Of a DNA stretch of 52,718 nt, positions 7,658 to 17,083 are shown piece by piece. Location: the NCBI GenBank assembly GCA_036406615.1, contig DASXAQ010000106.1, forward strand, positions 1 through 52,718, in the 5' to 3' direction. The translations under genes and the position numbers were made by a program. The notes under the pieces were generated by a model. That model worked only from the letters and a program-made list of their open reading frames with translations. It did not search any database and was not told the origin of the DNA. Numbering within the stretch: the stretch's first letter is position 1; each line of letters begins with the position of its first letter. Source of the DNA: DASXAQ01 sp036406615 (lineage in GTDB: Bacteria; Actinomycetota; UBA4738).

Positions 7658-8988
7658 CCCAGCTGCGCCTGGTCGTCGATCTGCTTCGCCACCCCCTGGA
7701 GGCCGGCCTGAAGGTCGGTCTGGGTCCCCGCCAGGTACTTGTCCACCCATCCGGTCAACGTGTCCACGTCGTAGGTGCCGAGCGGCGTGATCTCCTTGTA
7801 GCCCGAGCTCGGGTCCAGGAAGATCTTCAGGAACGTCGCGAAGTGGGGGTCGGCCGCAAGCGTCGGGTCGTTCAGGGCCGCGGTCGTGGTGGGCACGTTC
7901 TTCAACAGCTGGGCCAATTGCACCTCGGCCTGGGTGTCCAGGGCCAGGTACTTCACCACGTTCCACGAGTCCTGGGGGTTCGCGACGCCGCGCGGAATGC
8001 CGATCACGGTGCCGTCGACCTGGCCCATGCCGTACTTGCTCACCATGTCGTCGGCGACCGGGAAGGGCGCCGTCGCGTAGTTGATCTTGGCCTTGTCCGC
8101 CTGGATGAAGGCGACGCGCCACTCGCCGTCGAGCGCCATCGCGAGCTTGCCCTGCTCGAACGCCTGGTCGGCGGTCCATTCGGAGTTCGCCCCGCCGATG
8201 CTCTGGAACCACTTGGTGAGCTTCGAGTAGCCGTACTGGTCGACCATCGACTTCTGCCACTGGACCAGCTGCGACCACCGCGGGTCGGTCGCCACGGCCG
8301 ACTTGCCGGCCGCGTCGTAGTACGGCGCACCGTTGTACACGCCGTTGACGATCTGCGCGGTCTCGTAGTCGTTCAGCGGCAGGAAGCCGAGGACCTTGAA
8401 CGACCCGTCGGAATTGAGCTGGGTGAGCTTCTGGGCGTCGGCCTGCAGCTCCGTGAGCGTCTTCGGCGGCGAGGTGATCCCCGCCTTCTGGAACATGTCC
8501 ACGTTGTAGTACAGGCCGTACGCGTCGGACAGCATCGGCAGGGAGCACTGCACGCCCTTGTAGCTGGTGTACTGGGTCGCGGCGGCCGGCGAGGTCTTCG
8601 CCAGGTCGATGCCGTCCTGCTTGAGATACGCGTTGAGGTCCAGCCAGCTGCCGGTGGAGCAGTAGTGCGCGACGCTGTCGGGGCAGCACTCGATCGCGAC
8701 GTCTGGCGGCGTGTTGCTCGCCATCGCGTTGTCGATGGCCGTGTTGTCCTTGCCGCCGACGCTCTTGATGGTGATCCACGGGTACTTCTGCTCCACCTGG
8801 AACAGCACGCTGTTGAACTGCTTGAGCTGGCGCTGCGTGAACATGCTCCAGACGGTCAGCGTCACCGGCGTGGGCGACGCCGTTGGATTCAGGGTGGGCG
8901 GCGCCGTGGTGGTCGTCCCCGCCGTGCAGGCGGCGGCCAGCACCGCCAGCGACACCAGTCCGATCGTAATCGAGCGTGCGCGCGTCAT
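7654..8988 (-). CDS. Sugar ABC transporter substrate-binding lipoprotein (CUT1, MalE-like)
   Basis: 444 residues from ATG 8988, which is preceded by GGAGGT; upstream in-frame codons exist but lack one. The N-terminus is a lipoprotein signal (hydrophobic GLVSLAVLAAAC, lipobox LAAAC) followed by a Thr/Pro linker. The rest is a solute-binding protein: VTLTVWSMF, PDVAIECCPD, LPMLSDAYGLYYNVDMFQKAGI, PPKTLTELQADAQKL and DGEWRV are typical of family 1 sugar binders. An unusual CCPDSVAHYCSTG segment adds three cysteines. It should capture the oligosaccharide outside the membrane and hand it to the two permeases downstream. The ligand is unknown; neighbouring glycosidases suggest amino-sugar or mannose oligomers. 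Confidence 0.9.
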   Translation of the reverse strand: MTRARSITIGLVSLAVLAAACTAGTTTTAPPTLNPTASPTPVTLTVWSMFTQRQLKQFNSVLFQVEQKYPWITIKSVGGKDNTAIDNAMASNTPPDVAIECCPDSVAHYCSTGSWLDLNAYLKQDGIDLAKTSPAAATQYTSYKGVQCSLPMLSDAYGLYYNVDMFQKAGITSPPKTLTELQADAQKLTQLNSDGSFKVLGFLPLNDYETAQIVNGVYNGAPYYDAAGKSAVATDPRWSQLVQWQKSMVDQYGYSKLTKWFQSIGGANSEWTADQAFEQGKLAMALDGEWRVAFIQADKAKINYATAPFPVADDMVSKYGMGQVDGTVIGIPRGVANPQDSWNVVKYLALDTQAEVQLAQLLKNVPTTTAALNDPTLAADPHFATFLKIFLDPSSGYKEITPLGTYDVDTLTGWVDKYLAGTQTDLQAGLQGVAKQIDDQAQLG

Positions 8989-9020
8989 CCGTACCTCCGT
9001 GCGTCGGGGATCCCGGGTGT

Positions 9021-10238
9021 TCATCCAACGGCCTCCTGTTCGGTGGCGGCGGCCCGCTGGCCGCGGCCGGCGTTTCGTGTCCGTGCAGTGGTACGGGCGC
9101 CGCGGTCTCGCGGGCTCGCGAAGACGCGGTCGCGGGCGGCCTCCAGGGCCGTGGCGACCGCGCCGTGCAGCACGGCGTCGTCGCCGAGCGCCGACACGAC
9201 GACCCGAGGTCGAAACGGCGAGAGCTCCCGGAGCTCGCGTTCGATCGGCTCGAGCAGCAGGTCGCCGTTGCGGCCCACGCCGCCCCCCAGGATCACGAGC
9301 TCGGGATCGAGCACTGCCGACACGGTCGCGATGCCCATGGCGAGCCTGGCCGCCTCGGCCTCGACGGCGCGGCCCGCGGCGGCGTCCCCGCGTCGGGCCG
9401 CGGCGAACACCCGCTTGGCGGTCAGCGACGGGTCCATGCCCTGAGCCGCGGCCGTGCGCACGATGCCGGCGCCGGCGGCCGCTTCCTCGAACGCGCCGCG
9501 ACGCCGGTTGGCGGGGTCGCGCGGGTCGCCGGCGCCGATCGGCAGGTAGGCGATCTCCCCGGCCGCCCCGCGCGACCCGCGGTACAGCTCGCCGTCCAGC
9601 ACCACGCCCAGCCCGACCCCCGTGCCGACCCACAGGTACACGAAGTTCCGCGCGTTCTGCCCGTGTCCACGCGACTGTTCCCCGAGCGCGGCCAGGTTCA
9701 CGTCGTTCTCGAAGCTCACGTTGGTGCCGAGTTGCTCGCGAACGGCCTCGACGAGTCCGTGCCGGCCCCAGCCGGGGATGTTGGGCGCCATGGCGACCAT
9801 CCCGCGGACGGGATCGAACACGCCGGGGCTGCCGACCGTCGCGTGCGTGACCTGGTTCCAGCGAAGCCCCGCCTCGGCCGCGAGCTCGTGCGCCAGCGTG
9901 CCGATCTGGCCGATGAGGGTCGAGGCGCTCCGGACGCGGGCGCGCTCGTCCCGCCGGGCAACGAGGGCCCCGGTGATGTCGGCGATCGCGGCGCGCACCC
10001 ATTGGCGGCCGACGTCGATGCCGACGACCCAGCCGGCGAGCGGGTTCAGCTCGTACAGCGCGGCGCTCGGGCCCTTGCCGCCGGTGGAGCGCCCGACCTC
10101 GCGAACGAGCCCGGCCGCGAGCAGTCCGTTCAGCGCCAGCGACACGGTTGGCTTCGACAGGCCGCTCTCGCGGGCGACCTGCGCGCGGGACAGGGGGGCG
10201 CTGCGGCGGATCAGCTCCAGGACCGAGCGCTCGTTCAT
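9021..10238 (-). CDS. ROK-family transcriptional regulator
   Basis: An N-terminal winged helix (LELIRRSAPLSRAQVARESGLSKPTVSLALNGLLAAGLV, residues 7-46) is followed by a sugar-kinase-like ROK domain (VVGIDVGRQWVRAAIAD, VYLWVGTGVGLGVVLDG, PELVILGGGVGRNG). ROK repressors usually leave DNA when a sugar or sugar phosphate binds. The zinc motif with three Cys normally found after the GAAGE segment is absent here (GAAGEIAYLPIGAG, no Cys), so sugar binding may differ. ATG 10238 gives 405 residues. The family often starts about 10 residues earlier with TPSxLRAxN, and that segment (GTPSFLRAMN) is encoded upstream in frame; the only nearby candidate there is ACG 10289 behind GGGAGGG. It heads the importer operon and faces a palindromic operator. 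Confidence 0.9.
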   Translation of the reverse strand: MNERSVLELIRRSAPLSRAQVARESGLSKPTVSLALNGLLAAGLVREVGRSTGGKGPSAALYELNPLAGWVVGIDVGRQWVRAAIADITGALVARRDERARVRSASTLIGQIGTLAHELAAEAGLRWNQVTHATVGSPGVFDPVRGMVAMAPNIPGWGRHGLVEAVREQLGTNVSFENDVNLAALGEQSRGHGQNARNFVYLWVGTGVGLGVVLDGELYRGSRGAAGEIAYLPIGAGDPRDPANRRRGAFEEAAAGAGIVRTAAAQGMDPSLTAKRVFAAARRGDAAAGRAVEAEAARLAMGIATVSAVLDPELVILGGGVGRNGDLLLEPIERELRELSPFRPRVVVSALGDDAVLHGAVATALEAARDRVFASPRDRGARTTARTRNAGRGQRAAATEQEAVG

Positions 10239-10350
10239 CGCCCGCAGGAAGCTGGGCGTCCCCGTCGCGAAGCGCGGCTCCCCGTTCGTCGGTTCCCTCC
10301 CGGCCGGTCCGGACCCGGCGGCGGCGTCAGCGCGACCTTGACCCGCCGGA

Positions 10351-10373
10351 TATAGTTAGGAAACTTTCCTGAT
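10351..10373. promoter_or_regulatory. Promoter -10 box and ROK-type operator between the ROK gene and GH9 gene
   Basis: TATAGT at 10351-10356 is a good -10 box for the GH9 gene on the plus strand. It runs directly into GTTAGGAAACTTTCCTGAT (10355-10373), an inverted repeat with AGGAAA/TTTCCT arms around one base. The AT-rich palindrome stands out in GC-rich surroundings, and a near copy lies at 17092. Position over the start point suggests repression of GH9 and probably of the divergent ROK-importer operon. Binding by the ROK protein is inferred from proximity. Confidence 0.7.
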
Positions 10374-10437
10374 AGTCGCCGAAGCGTACGCTGAGCCCCG
10401 CGGGCACGTCAAGCGCACGCGGCGCCGAGGCCCGAAG

Positions 10438-12450
10438 ATGGGATCCGCGATGGCACGTTCCAGGAACCGCACCCGGCCGGCTCGCTCCCGCGTCTCGCTC
10501 CCGATCGCGGCGGCCGCCGTTCTGGCGCTGCTGGCTGCCTGTACGGAAGGCAGCGGCGCCTCGTCCGGGTCGTCGCCCGGGGGCTCGGTCCCCGGCGCCG
10601 TTCCCGGGGCGACCGCGTACGTGCGCGTGAACCAGGTGGGCTATCCGACGACGGGGGCCAAGCGCGCGTACCTCATGTCCTCGACGGCGGAGTCCGGCGC
10701 CGAATTCCGTGTGGTCGATGCGAGCGGCGGGACCGCGTACAGCGCAGCCGTTGGCGCATCCGTCGGGTCGTGGAGCTCGCACTTCCCGTTCGTCTACGCC
10801 CTGGACTTCAACGGCGTCCGGGCCAAGGGTTCGTACCGCATCTCGGTGCACGGCGAGGCGGCGGCCGAGTCGCCGTCGTTTCGGATCGACGACGGTGCGG
10901 CCCTGTCGGCCGGACCGCTCGCCAACGCGCTGTTCTTCTACCAGGCCGAACGCGACGGACCGAACTTCATCCGGTCGGCGCTGCGCACGGCGCCCGGCCA
11001 TCTGCACGACGCGCACGCCATGACGTACCTGACGCCGAAGGTGAACGGCGACGGGAACTTCAAGGGCGACCTCACGCCGCTCGGCGTCCGCATCGACGCG
11101 TCGGGCGGCTGGTGGGACGCCGGCGACTACCCGAAGTTCGTGGTCACGACCAGCTACACGGTCGATCTGCTGTTGGCCGGCGTGCGCGACTTCCCGTCGT
11201 CCCTGGGGTCACGGTCGACAGGTTCGGACTTCACGGCGGAGGCCAGGTTCGGCGTCGAGTGGCTGCTGAAGATGTGGGACGACCCCACAAGGACGCTCTA
11301 CTACCAGGTGGGCATCGGCGAGGGGAACGACCACCTGGTCGGCGACCACGACATCTGGCGCCTTCCGCAGGCCGACGACACGTTCGGCGGCACGAACCCC
11401 GCGTTCAAGTACATCCGCAACCGGCCGGTGTTTCGCGCCGCCCCGCCCGGCTCGCCGGTGAGCCCGAACATCGCCGGGCGCGACGCCGCCGCGTTCGCGC
11501 TGTGCTACCAGCTGTTCCGCGTGAGCGACCCGTCGCTGGCCGCGCGTTGCCTGCTGGCCGGCGAGCACATCTTCGACCTTGCCGACACCGCGCCGACCGG
11601 CCGGCTGCTGACGGTGTTGCCGTTCGACTTCTATCCCGAGACCTCGTGGCGCGACGACCTGGAGTTGGGCGCCACCGAGCTGTACTTCGCGCTGGCGTCC
11701 GGCGGGACGCTGCCGCCCGGGCTGCCGCACACGAACGCCGGCCACTACCTGGACCTGGCCGCGCACTGGGCGCACGAGTACATGACGAACCCGGGCGACG
11801 CGGCCGACACGCTGAACCTGTACGACGTGAGCGGCTTCGGCCACTACGAGCTGTACCGCGCGATCCAGCGCGCGGGCGACCCGGCCGGGCTGGAGGTGAC
11901 GCCGGCGGCGCTGCTGGCCGACATGAAGAAGGAGCTGGACCACGCCACGACCCAGGCCGCGCGTGATCCGTTCGGCTTCGGCTTTCCCTGGAACGACTAC
12001 GACACCACGACGCACGGCACGGGGATGGCGGTCGAGGCCAGCGAGTACGACCAGCTGACGCACTCGAACGCCTTCGCCGAGGACGGCCGGCGGTGGCTGG
12101 CGAACGTCCTCGGCGCCAACGCGTGGGGCACGTCCCTGATCGTCGGCGACGGGACGACATTCCCGGACTGCATGCAGCATCAGGTGGCGAACCTCGTCGG
12201 GTCGCTGGACGGGTCGCCGCCGATCCTTCGCGGCGCGGCGGTCGAGGGGCCGAACTCGTTCGCGGCGAAGGGGGCGCTCGAGCACATGCGGCGGTGCCCG
12301 GCCGCCGGCGGCGACGCGTTCGCCAAGTTCAACGGCCACGGCGCGGTCTACCAGGACAACGTCCAGTCCTACTCCACGGTCGAGCCGGCCATCGACCTCA
12401 CCGCCTCGAGTCCGCTCGCGTTCGCCCGCCAGGCGGCCGGCCTGCTCTGA
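10438..12450 (+). CDS. Glycoside hydrolase family 9 lipoprotein
   Basis: 670 residues from ATG 10438 (GAGG 7 bases upstream). A signal peptide with lipobox LLAAC (C35) indicates a surface lipoprotein. Residues 60-150 form the N-terminal Ig-like domain (VRVNQVGYP). The catalytic alpha/alpha barrel shows GGWWDAGDYPKF with D227 and D230 (nucleophilic water activation) and the C-terminal acid E649 in STVEPAIDLTASSPL. GH9 includes endoglucanases, cellodextrinases and exo-glucosaminidases; in the Vibrio chitobiose locus a GH9 enzyme sits beside a BadF-type kinase. Given the amino-sugar genes here, a glucosaminidase or chito-oligosaccharide role is plausible but cellulose-type substrates are not excluded. 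The ROK operator lies in its promoter. Confidence 0.9.
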   Translation: MGSAMARSRNRTRPARSRVSLPIAAAAVLALLAACTEGSGASSGSSPGGSVPGAVPGATAYVRVNQVGYPTTGAKRAYLMSSTAESGAEFRVVDASGGTAYSAAVGASVGSWSSHFPFVYALDFNGVRAKGSYRISVHGEAAAESPSFRIDDGAALSAGPLANALFFYQAERDGPNFIRSALRTAPGHLHDAHAMTYLTPKVNGDGNFKGDLTPLGVRIDASGGWWDAGDYPKFVVTTSYTVDLLLAGVRDFPSSLGSRSTGSDFTAEARFGVEWLLKMWDDPTRTLYYQVGIGEGNDHLVGDHDIWRLPQADDTFGGTNPAFKYIRNRPVFRAAPPGSPVSPNIAGRDAAAFALCYQLFRVSDPSLAARCLLAGEHIFDLADTAPTGRLLTVLPFDFYPETSWRDDLELGATELYFALASGGTLPPGLPHTNAGHYLDLAAHWAHEYMTNPGDAADTLNLYDVSGFGHYELYRAIQRAGDPAGLEVTPAALLADMKKELDHATTQAARDPFGFGFPWNDYDTTTHGTGMAVEASEYDQLTHSNAFAEDGRRWLANVLGANAWGTSLIVGDGTTFPDCMQHQVANLVGSLDGSPPILRGAAVEGPNSFAAKGALEHMRRCPAAGGDAFAKFNGHGAVYQDNVQSYSTVEPAIDLTASSPLAFARQAAGLL

Positions 12451-12472
12451 TCCCGCCCTACACTTGGCGGCC

Positions 12473-14659
12473 ATGGCGGATCGCCCGGTCGTCCTGGTCT
12501 CGCACACGCACTGGGACCGCGAGTGGTACTCGACGTTCGAGGCGTTCCGCGAGCGGCTCGTCGAGATGATGGACGGGCTCATCGACTTGCTGGACCGCGA
12601 GCCTCGCTTCGCGCACTTCCACCTGGACGGCCAGGCCGCGATGATCGACGACTACCTGGAGGTCCGCCCCGAGCGGGAGGTGGACATCCGGCGGCTGGCC
12701 GCTGCGGGCCGAATCTCGGTCGGGCCCTGGTACACGCAGATGGACGAGTTCCTGGTCTCGGGCGAGTCGCTGGTGCGCAACCTCGAATGGGGGCTTCGGC
12801 GCGCCGCGGAGCTCGGCTGGTCGGATCCTTCTGGAGGGCCGGCCGTCGGGTACCTGCCGGATCAGTTCGGCCACGTCGGCCAGATGCCGCAGATCCTGCG
12901 TGGGCGTGGCCTGGCGAACGCGATGGTGTGGCGCGGCGTGCCCTCGGCCGTCGATCGCTCGGAGTTTCGCTGGCAGTCTCCCGACGGCAGCGAGGTGCTC
13001 ACGCAGTACATGCTGAAGAGCTACTTCGTCGGCGGCTGGCTCACGCGGGCACAGTCGGCCGACGAACTGGCCGACGCGCTGGCCGGCGCGGTCGCGCAAC
13101 TGGAGCCCTCTGCCACGCGCGAGGCGCTGCTGATGCCGGTCGGCGGCGACCATCACATCCCGGCCGCCGCGCTGATCCCGTACCTGGACGAGGCGAACGC
13201 CGCCGGCGGCGTCGCCGCGCGGTTCGGATCGATCGCGTCGTTCGTCGCGGACGGCGAGCCGCCGGCGGACCTGCCCGTCTGGCGCGGCGAGATGCGGTCG
13301 TCGGCACGGGCGCACCTGCTGCCCAACGTGTACTCGAACCGCGTCCCGCAGAAGCGCGAGCGCGCACAGGTGGAGGCGCTGGTCGAACGCTACGCCGAGC
13401 CGCTGGCCGCGCTGGTGCCCGGCTACGACTGGCCGGCGAAGAGCCTCGCTCGCGCGTGGCGCCTGCTGCTGTGGAACGGCGCGCACGACTCCGCGTGCGG
13501 GTGCTCGATCGACGAGGTGGCCCGCGCCGTCGACGCGAGGTTCGAGGAGGCACGCGACGTGGCGGAATCCGTCGCGTCGCGCGCGCTCTGGGCACTGGGG
13601 TGTCTGGTCGAACGGCCGGGACGGATCCGGTTCAACCCGTCGCCGTTCGAGCGCGAAGGCGTGCCGGGGCTCGGGTGGAGCGTGGGCGGAGGCGGCGACG
13701 CGGATGCGACGGCGGAGCCCGTCGACGCGCCGGCCGAGGTGTCGTATGAGGGCGCGCGCGTCGAGGCGCGGGACCGGGCCGGCGGCCTCCGGATCGGGTT
13801 CCGCGTGGCCGACGAGGACGACGTCGGCGACCTGTACACCTTCTGCCCGCCGGACGAACTCTCGCGCCGCGACCCGACGATCACGATCAGCGGTCCGAGC
13901 CCCGAGCCTCTCGGGTGGCAGATCGAATTCGCGTTTCCCGGTTCGCGGGTCCGCCTTCGCGTGACGCGCCGCACGTCGCACGGCGAGACGGAACCGTTCC
14001 TGCGGATCGACGGCGAGATCGAGAACGAACGCCCCGACCACCGGCTGCGGCTGCACGTCGCGTTGCCGCAGCGGGCCGAGGGATCGATGGCGCTCTCCGT
14101 GTTCGAGGTCGTCTCCCGGCCGCTGGTGGGCGAGGGCAGCGACCTGGAATCGCCGTCGCCGACGTGGCCGGCGCGGGGCGCGGTCAGTGCCGGCGGCCTG
14201 GCCGTGCTGTCCGAGGGCGTGTTCGAGTACGAGGTGGTGGACGGGCGCGAGCTGGCGGTCACCCTACTTCGTTGCTGCGCCACGATCAGCCGCGACCACC
14301 TGGCGACGCGCCCGTCGTCCGCCGGTCCGGACATCGCCACGCCCGACGCGCAGATGCTCGGCACGACCCCGTTCTCGCTCGCCGTCATGCCGGCGCCGCC
14401 GCCGAACGAGCTTCCCTCCGCGTGGGAGCGGTTCGCGCTGCCGATCGCCGAGGCCGACGCCCTCGGGGGCGGGCGTCTCCCGCAGACCGGGCGGCTGCTC
14501 GAGATCGACGGCGCCGAGCTGTCCGCGGTCCGGCGGCTGGACGACGGCTCGCGCGAGGTCCGGATCTGGAACCCCTCCTCCGTGGAACGCCATGCTCGTG
14601 TGGGGAATCGAACGATCGCGCTCGGGCCCGCCCGGATCGAATCCGTGCCGCTTCCCTGA
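12473..14659 (+). CDS. Glycoside hydrolase family 38 alpha-mannosidase
   Basis: 728 residues. The metal motif HTHWDREWY (11-19) and the nucleophile segment YLPDQFGHVGQMPQ (D130) are intact, as is NGAHDSACGCSIDEV, the NxxHDSxxGCSxDxV signature of bacterial GH38 enzymes such as MngB. GH38 enzymes remove alpha-mannosyl residues with retention and use a divalent metal. No signal peptide is seen, so it should act in the cytoplasm on imported material. ATG 12473 is chosen over TTG 12464; TACACT lies 8 bases before it, which fits a leaderless start, although GH9 ends only 22 bases upstream and readthrough is likely. The stop is one base from the convergent peptidase stop. Confidence 0.92.
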   Translation: MADRPVVLVSHTHWDREWYSTFEAFRERLVEMMDGLIDLLDREPRFAHFHLDGQAAMIDDYLEVRPEREVDIRRLAAAGRISVGPWYTQMDEFLVSGESLVRNLEWGLRRAAELGWSDPSGGPAVGYLPDQFGHVGQMPQILRGRGLANAMVWRGVPSAVDRSEFRWQSPDGSEVLTQYMLKSYFVGGWLTRAQSADELADALAGAVAQLEPSATREALLMPVGGDHHIPAAALIPYLDEANAAGGVAARFGSIASFVADGEPPADLPVWRGEMRSSARAHLLPNVYSNRVPQKRERAQVEALVERYAEPLAALVPGYDWPAKSLARAWRLLLWNGAHDSACGCSIDEVARAVDARFEEARDVAESVASRALWALGCLVERPGRIRFNPSPFEREGVPGLGWSVGGGGDADATAEPVDAPAEVSYEGARVEARDRAGGLRIGFRVADEDDVGDLYTFCPPDELSRRDPTITISGPSPEPLGWQIEFAFPGSRVRLRVTRRTSHGETEPFLRIDGEIENERPDHRLRLHVALPQRAEGSMALSVFEVVSRPLVGEGSDLESPSPTWPARGAVSAGGLAVLSEGVFEYEVVDGRELAVTLLRCCATISRDHLATRPSSAGPDIATPDAQMLGTTPFSLAVMPAPPPNELPSAWERFALPIAEADALGGGRLPQTGRLLEIDGAELSAVRRLDDGSREVRIWNPSSVERHARVGNRTIALGPARIESVPLP

Positions 14660-14660
14660 C

Positions 14661-15773
14661 TCAGCCCCCGACCGGGCGGTACTTCGCCATGACCTCGACC
14701 AGGCGGTCGTGCGGCAGGGCGTGCGCCGTGGCCCCGTCTCGTCCCACCATCGTCTCGGCGGCGACCAGCGCGTTCGTGATGGCCTCCTCGGTCGCTTCGA
14801 TCACGGCCTCGAACAGCGGCGTGAGGTGACGGTTCGCGAGCATCCGGATCGACGTCGTCAGCTCGGGGTCGTCCTCCTTGTAGCCGATCAGCCCGCGGTT
14901 GCCGACGGCGAACGCGATGAACAGGTCGCCGCTCGAGTGCCCACCGGCGCCGCCCATGCGGGCGACCCCCAGGCCGGCGCGCTGCGCCAGCGCCTCGCAC
15001 TGATGGGGCAGCAGCGGCGCGTCGGTCGCCGCCACGATGATGATCGAACCGGCTTCGGAGATGGAGGGCTCCTCGGGCGCCGGGATCTCCTCGACGGGAA
15101 TCTCGCGGCCGACCGGAACCCCGGCGATCGACAGGCGTTCGCGGACCCCGTAGTTCGATTGCACCAGGACGCCGACCGTGTAGCCGCCGGCCTCCGGCGC
15201 CAGCACGCGGGAGGACGTCCCGATGCCGCCCTTGAAGTCGTGGCAGATCATGCCGGTGCCGCCCCCGACGTTGCCCTCGGCGACCGGCCCGGTGGATGCG
15301 CTCTCGAACGCCTCGAACACGTGCTGTGGCTTCACGTGCATGCCGTTGATGTCGTTCAGCGTCCCGTCCCACGTCTCGCCGACGACCGGCAGGCTCCAGT
15401 AGACCGTGTTCGAACCTCGGTCGCCGATCTCCGCGGAGACGAGCGCGTCGCGGACGACGCCGAGGCTGTGGGTATTCGTGATCGCGATCGGCGACGTCAG
15501 CGTCCCGGACTCGCGCACCCACTCCAGGCCGGTCAGTTCGCCGTTCCCGTTCAGCCGGTGGCTGCCGGCGAACAGCGGCTGCTTCCACATGGACCCCGGG
15601 TTCGGCACGACGACGGTGACGCCGGTACGCACCGGGCCCCGGCCGACCTGCAGCGGGCCGTCGCCCTCGATCAGCGTCGTGTGGCCGACCGAGACGCCGT
15701 CGACGTCGGTGATGGCGTTGTTCGGTCCGGCCGGCAATGTCCCGATGACGATGCCGAGGTCGCGCGCGCGCAT
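14661..15773 (-). CDS. P1-family (DmpA-type) N-terminal nucleophile aminopeptidase
   Basis: 370 residues. Landmarks are NNAITDVDGVSVGHTTLIEGDG (18-39), GTGMICHDFKGGIGTSSR and VQSNYGVRERLSIAGVPVG, then AGSIIIVAATDAPLLPHQ. In DmpA the enzyme cuts itself at a Gly-Ser bond whose Ser becomes the nucleophile; the matching bond here is G242-S243. Family members release N-terminal D- or beta-amino acids from short peptides. ATG 15773 overlaps the GH4 stop (TGATG), so it is coupled to that gene. A peptidase in a sugar locus could trim a peptide part of a glycopeptide or muropeptide; this is inference only. Confidence 0.88.
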   Translation of the reverse strand: MRARDLGIVIGTLPAGPNNAITDVDGVSVGHTTLIEGDGPLQVGRGPVRTGVTVVVPNPGSMWKQPLFAGSHRLNGNGELTGLEWVRESGTLTSPIAITNTHSLGVVRDALVSAEIGDRGSNTVYWSLPVVGETWDGTLNDINGMHVKPQHVFEAFESASTGPVAEGNVGGGTGMICHDFKGGIGTSSRVLAPEAGGYTVGVLVQSNYGVRERLSIAGVPVGREIPVEEIPAPEEPSISEAGSIIIVAATDAPLLPHQCEALAQRAGLGVARMGGAGGHSSGDLFIAFAVGNRGLIGYKEDDPELTTSIRMLANRHLTPLFEAVIEATEEAITNALVAAETMVGRDGATAHALPHDRLVEVMAKYRPVGG

Positions 15774-17050
15774 CAGGCGGCGCTCGTCGTCGGAAAGAAC
15801 CGCGGCAGGTACGCCCGATTCGCATCCAGCAGGGCGTCCAGCAGCGGTTCGGCCACGCCGTAGCTCGGCACGAGGGGGTTGGCCATCAGTGCCTTCAGGG
15901 CCGTGTCGCGGTCGCCGGTCACGGCCGCGTCGACGGTGAGCCGCTCGTACGCCTTGGCGGCCTGCACCAGGCCGAGCATCTCCGGCGGCAGCGGCGCCAG
16001 CGGCTCGGGGTGCGCACCGTCGGCGTCGATGCGTGCGGGGATCTCCACGACGGCGTCGTCGGGAAGGTCGGGCAGGGCCCCGCCGTTTCGAACGTCGACC
16101 ACCTGGACGTCGCCGGTGTCCGCGTGCAGCGACGCGATCAGCTGCGCGGCCGCCTCGCTGTAGAACGCGCCGCCGCGCTCCTCGAGCAGCTTCGGCTTTT
16201 CGTCCAGCGTCGGGTCGCGGTACAGCTCCAGCAGGCCGCGTTCGATCTCCATGACCTCCTCGGCGCGCGACGGGTGCGTGCGCTCTTCCTGCAGCACCTG
16301 GTCGGTCAGATAGTAGTAGCGCAGGTAGTACGACGGGATCGCGCCGATCAGGCGAACGAGGGCGGGTGGCAGCTCGTCGGCGACGAGCTCGACGGAGTTC
16401 TCCAGCAGCTCGGGCAGCCGGTCGACGCCGTCGACCCGCACCGCACGGGTCCACGACAGGTGGTTGAGCCCCACGTGCTCGAGCTTCACGTGCGCCGGCG
16501 ACACGGAGAACTCCGCGGCGAGCCTGCGCTGCAGCCCGATCGAAACGTTGCAGAGGCCGATGGCGCGGTGCCCCTCGTCCAGCAGCGCCTGCGTCACGAT
16601 CCCGACCGGGTTCGTGAAGTCCACCACCCACGCGCCGTCGGCGCCGCGGCGCGCGGTCTCCTCGGCGATGTCGAGCACCACGGGGACGGTCCGAAGCGCC
16701 TTCGCGAAGCCGCCGGGCCCGGTCGTCTCCTGTCCGATGCAGCCGAACTCGAGCGGCAGCGTCTCGTCCACCTTGCGCGCGGCCTGGCCGCCGACGCGGA
16801 GCTGGATCACGACGAACGACGCACCGTCCAGCGCGCGGTCGCGGTCGTCGGTGAGCTCCAATCGTCCTTCGAACCCGCGACGCGACAGGATCCGTGACGC
16901 CAGCCCGCCGACGACCTCCAGTCGCTGCGCGTCGGGGTCGAGCAGGACGAGCTCGTCCACAGGGAGCCGGTCGCCGTGCGCGACGAACCCGTCCACCAGC
17001 TCGGGCGTGTAGGTGCTGCCACCACCGACGACGGCGATCTTCACTCCCAC
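15773..17050 (-). CDS. Glycoside hydrolase family 4 (NAD- and metal-dependent, 6-phospho-beta-glucosidase-like)
   Basis: 425 residues. The Rossmann start KIAVVGGGSTYTPELVDGF (4-22) binds NAD. DFTNPVGI (144-151), GLCNVSIG with metal ligand C167 and GLNHLSW with H197 are hallmarks of the family, which cleaves glycosides by transient oxidation at C3. Sequence features look closest to the 6-phospho-beta-glucosidase branch. GTG 17050 is chosen because TAGGAT lies 9 bases upstream; GTG 17044 (giving MKIAVVGGG) is possible. It is transcribed away from the SIS gene from a promoter only about 30 bases long that contains the second ROK-type palindrome. The P1 peptidase gene follows with overlapping stop and start. 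Confidence 0.9.
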   Translation of the reverse strand: MGVKIAVVGGGSTYTPELVDGFVAHGDRLPVDELVLLDPDAQRLEVVGGLASRILSRRGFEGRLELTDDRDRALDGASFVVIQLRVGGQAARKVDETLPLEFGCIGQETTGPGGFAKALRTVPVVLDIAEETARRGADGAWVVDFTNPVGIVTQALLDEGHRAIGLCNVSIGLQRRLAAEFSVSPAHVKLEHVGLNHLSWTRAVRVDGVDRLPELLENSVELVADELPPALVRLIGAIPSYYLRYYYLTDQVLQEERTHPSRAEEVMEIERGLLELYRDPTLDEKPKLLEERGGAFYSEAAAQLIASLHADTGDVQVVDVRNGGALPDLPDDAVVEIPARIDADGAHPEPLAPLPPEMLGLVQAAKAYERLTVDAAVTGDRDTALKALMANPLVPSYGVAEPLLDALLDANRAYLPRFFPTTSAA

Positions 17051-17059
17051 GGCGTCGGC

Positions 17060-17074
17060 ATCCTACGGTAAAGT
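17060..17074. promoter_or_regulatory. Back-to-back leaderless -10 boxes for GH4 (minus) and SIS (plus) genes
   Basis: On the minus strand TAGGAT (17065-17060) lies 9 bases before GTG 17050. On the plus strand TAAAGT (17069-17074) lies 9 bases before ATG 17084. Neither gene has a Shine-Dalgarno. The two boxes are three bases apart, so both genes appear to be transcribed from one compact divergent promoter. Confidence 0.5.
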
Positions 17075-17083
17075 GCGCGTGGC

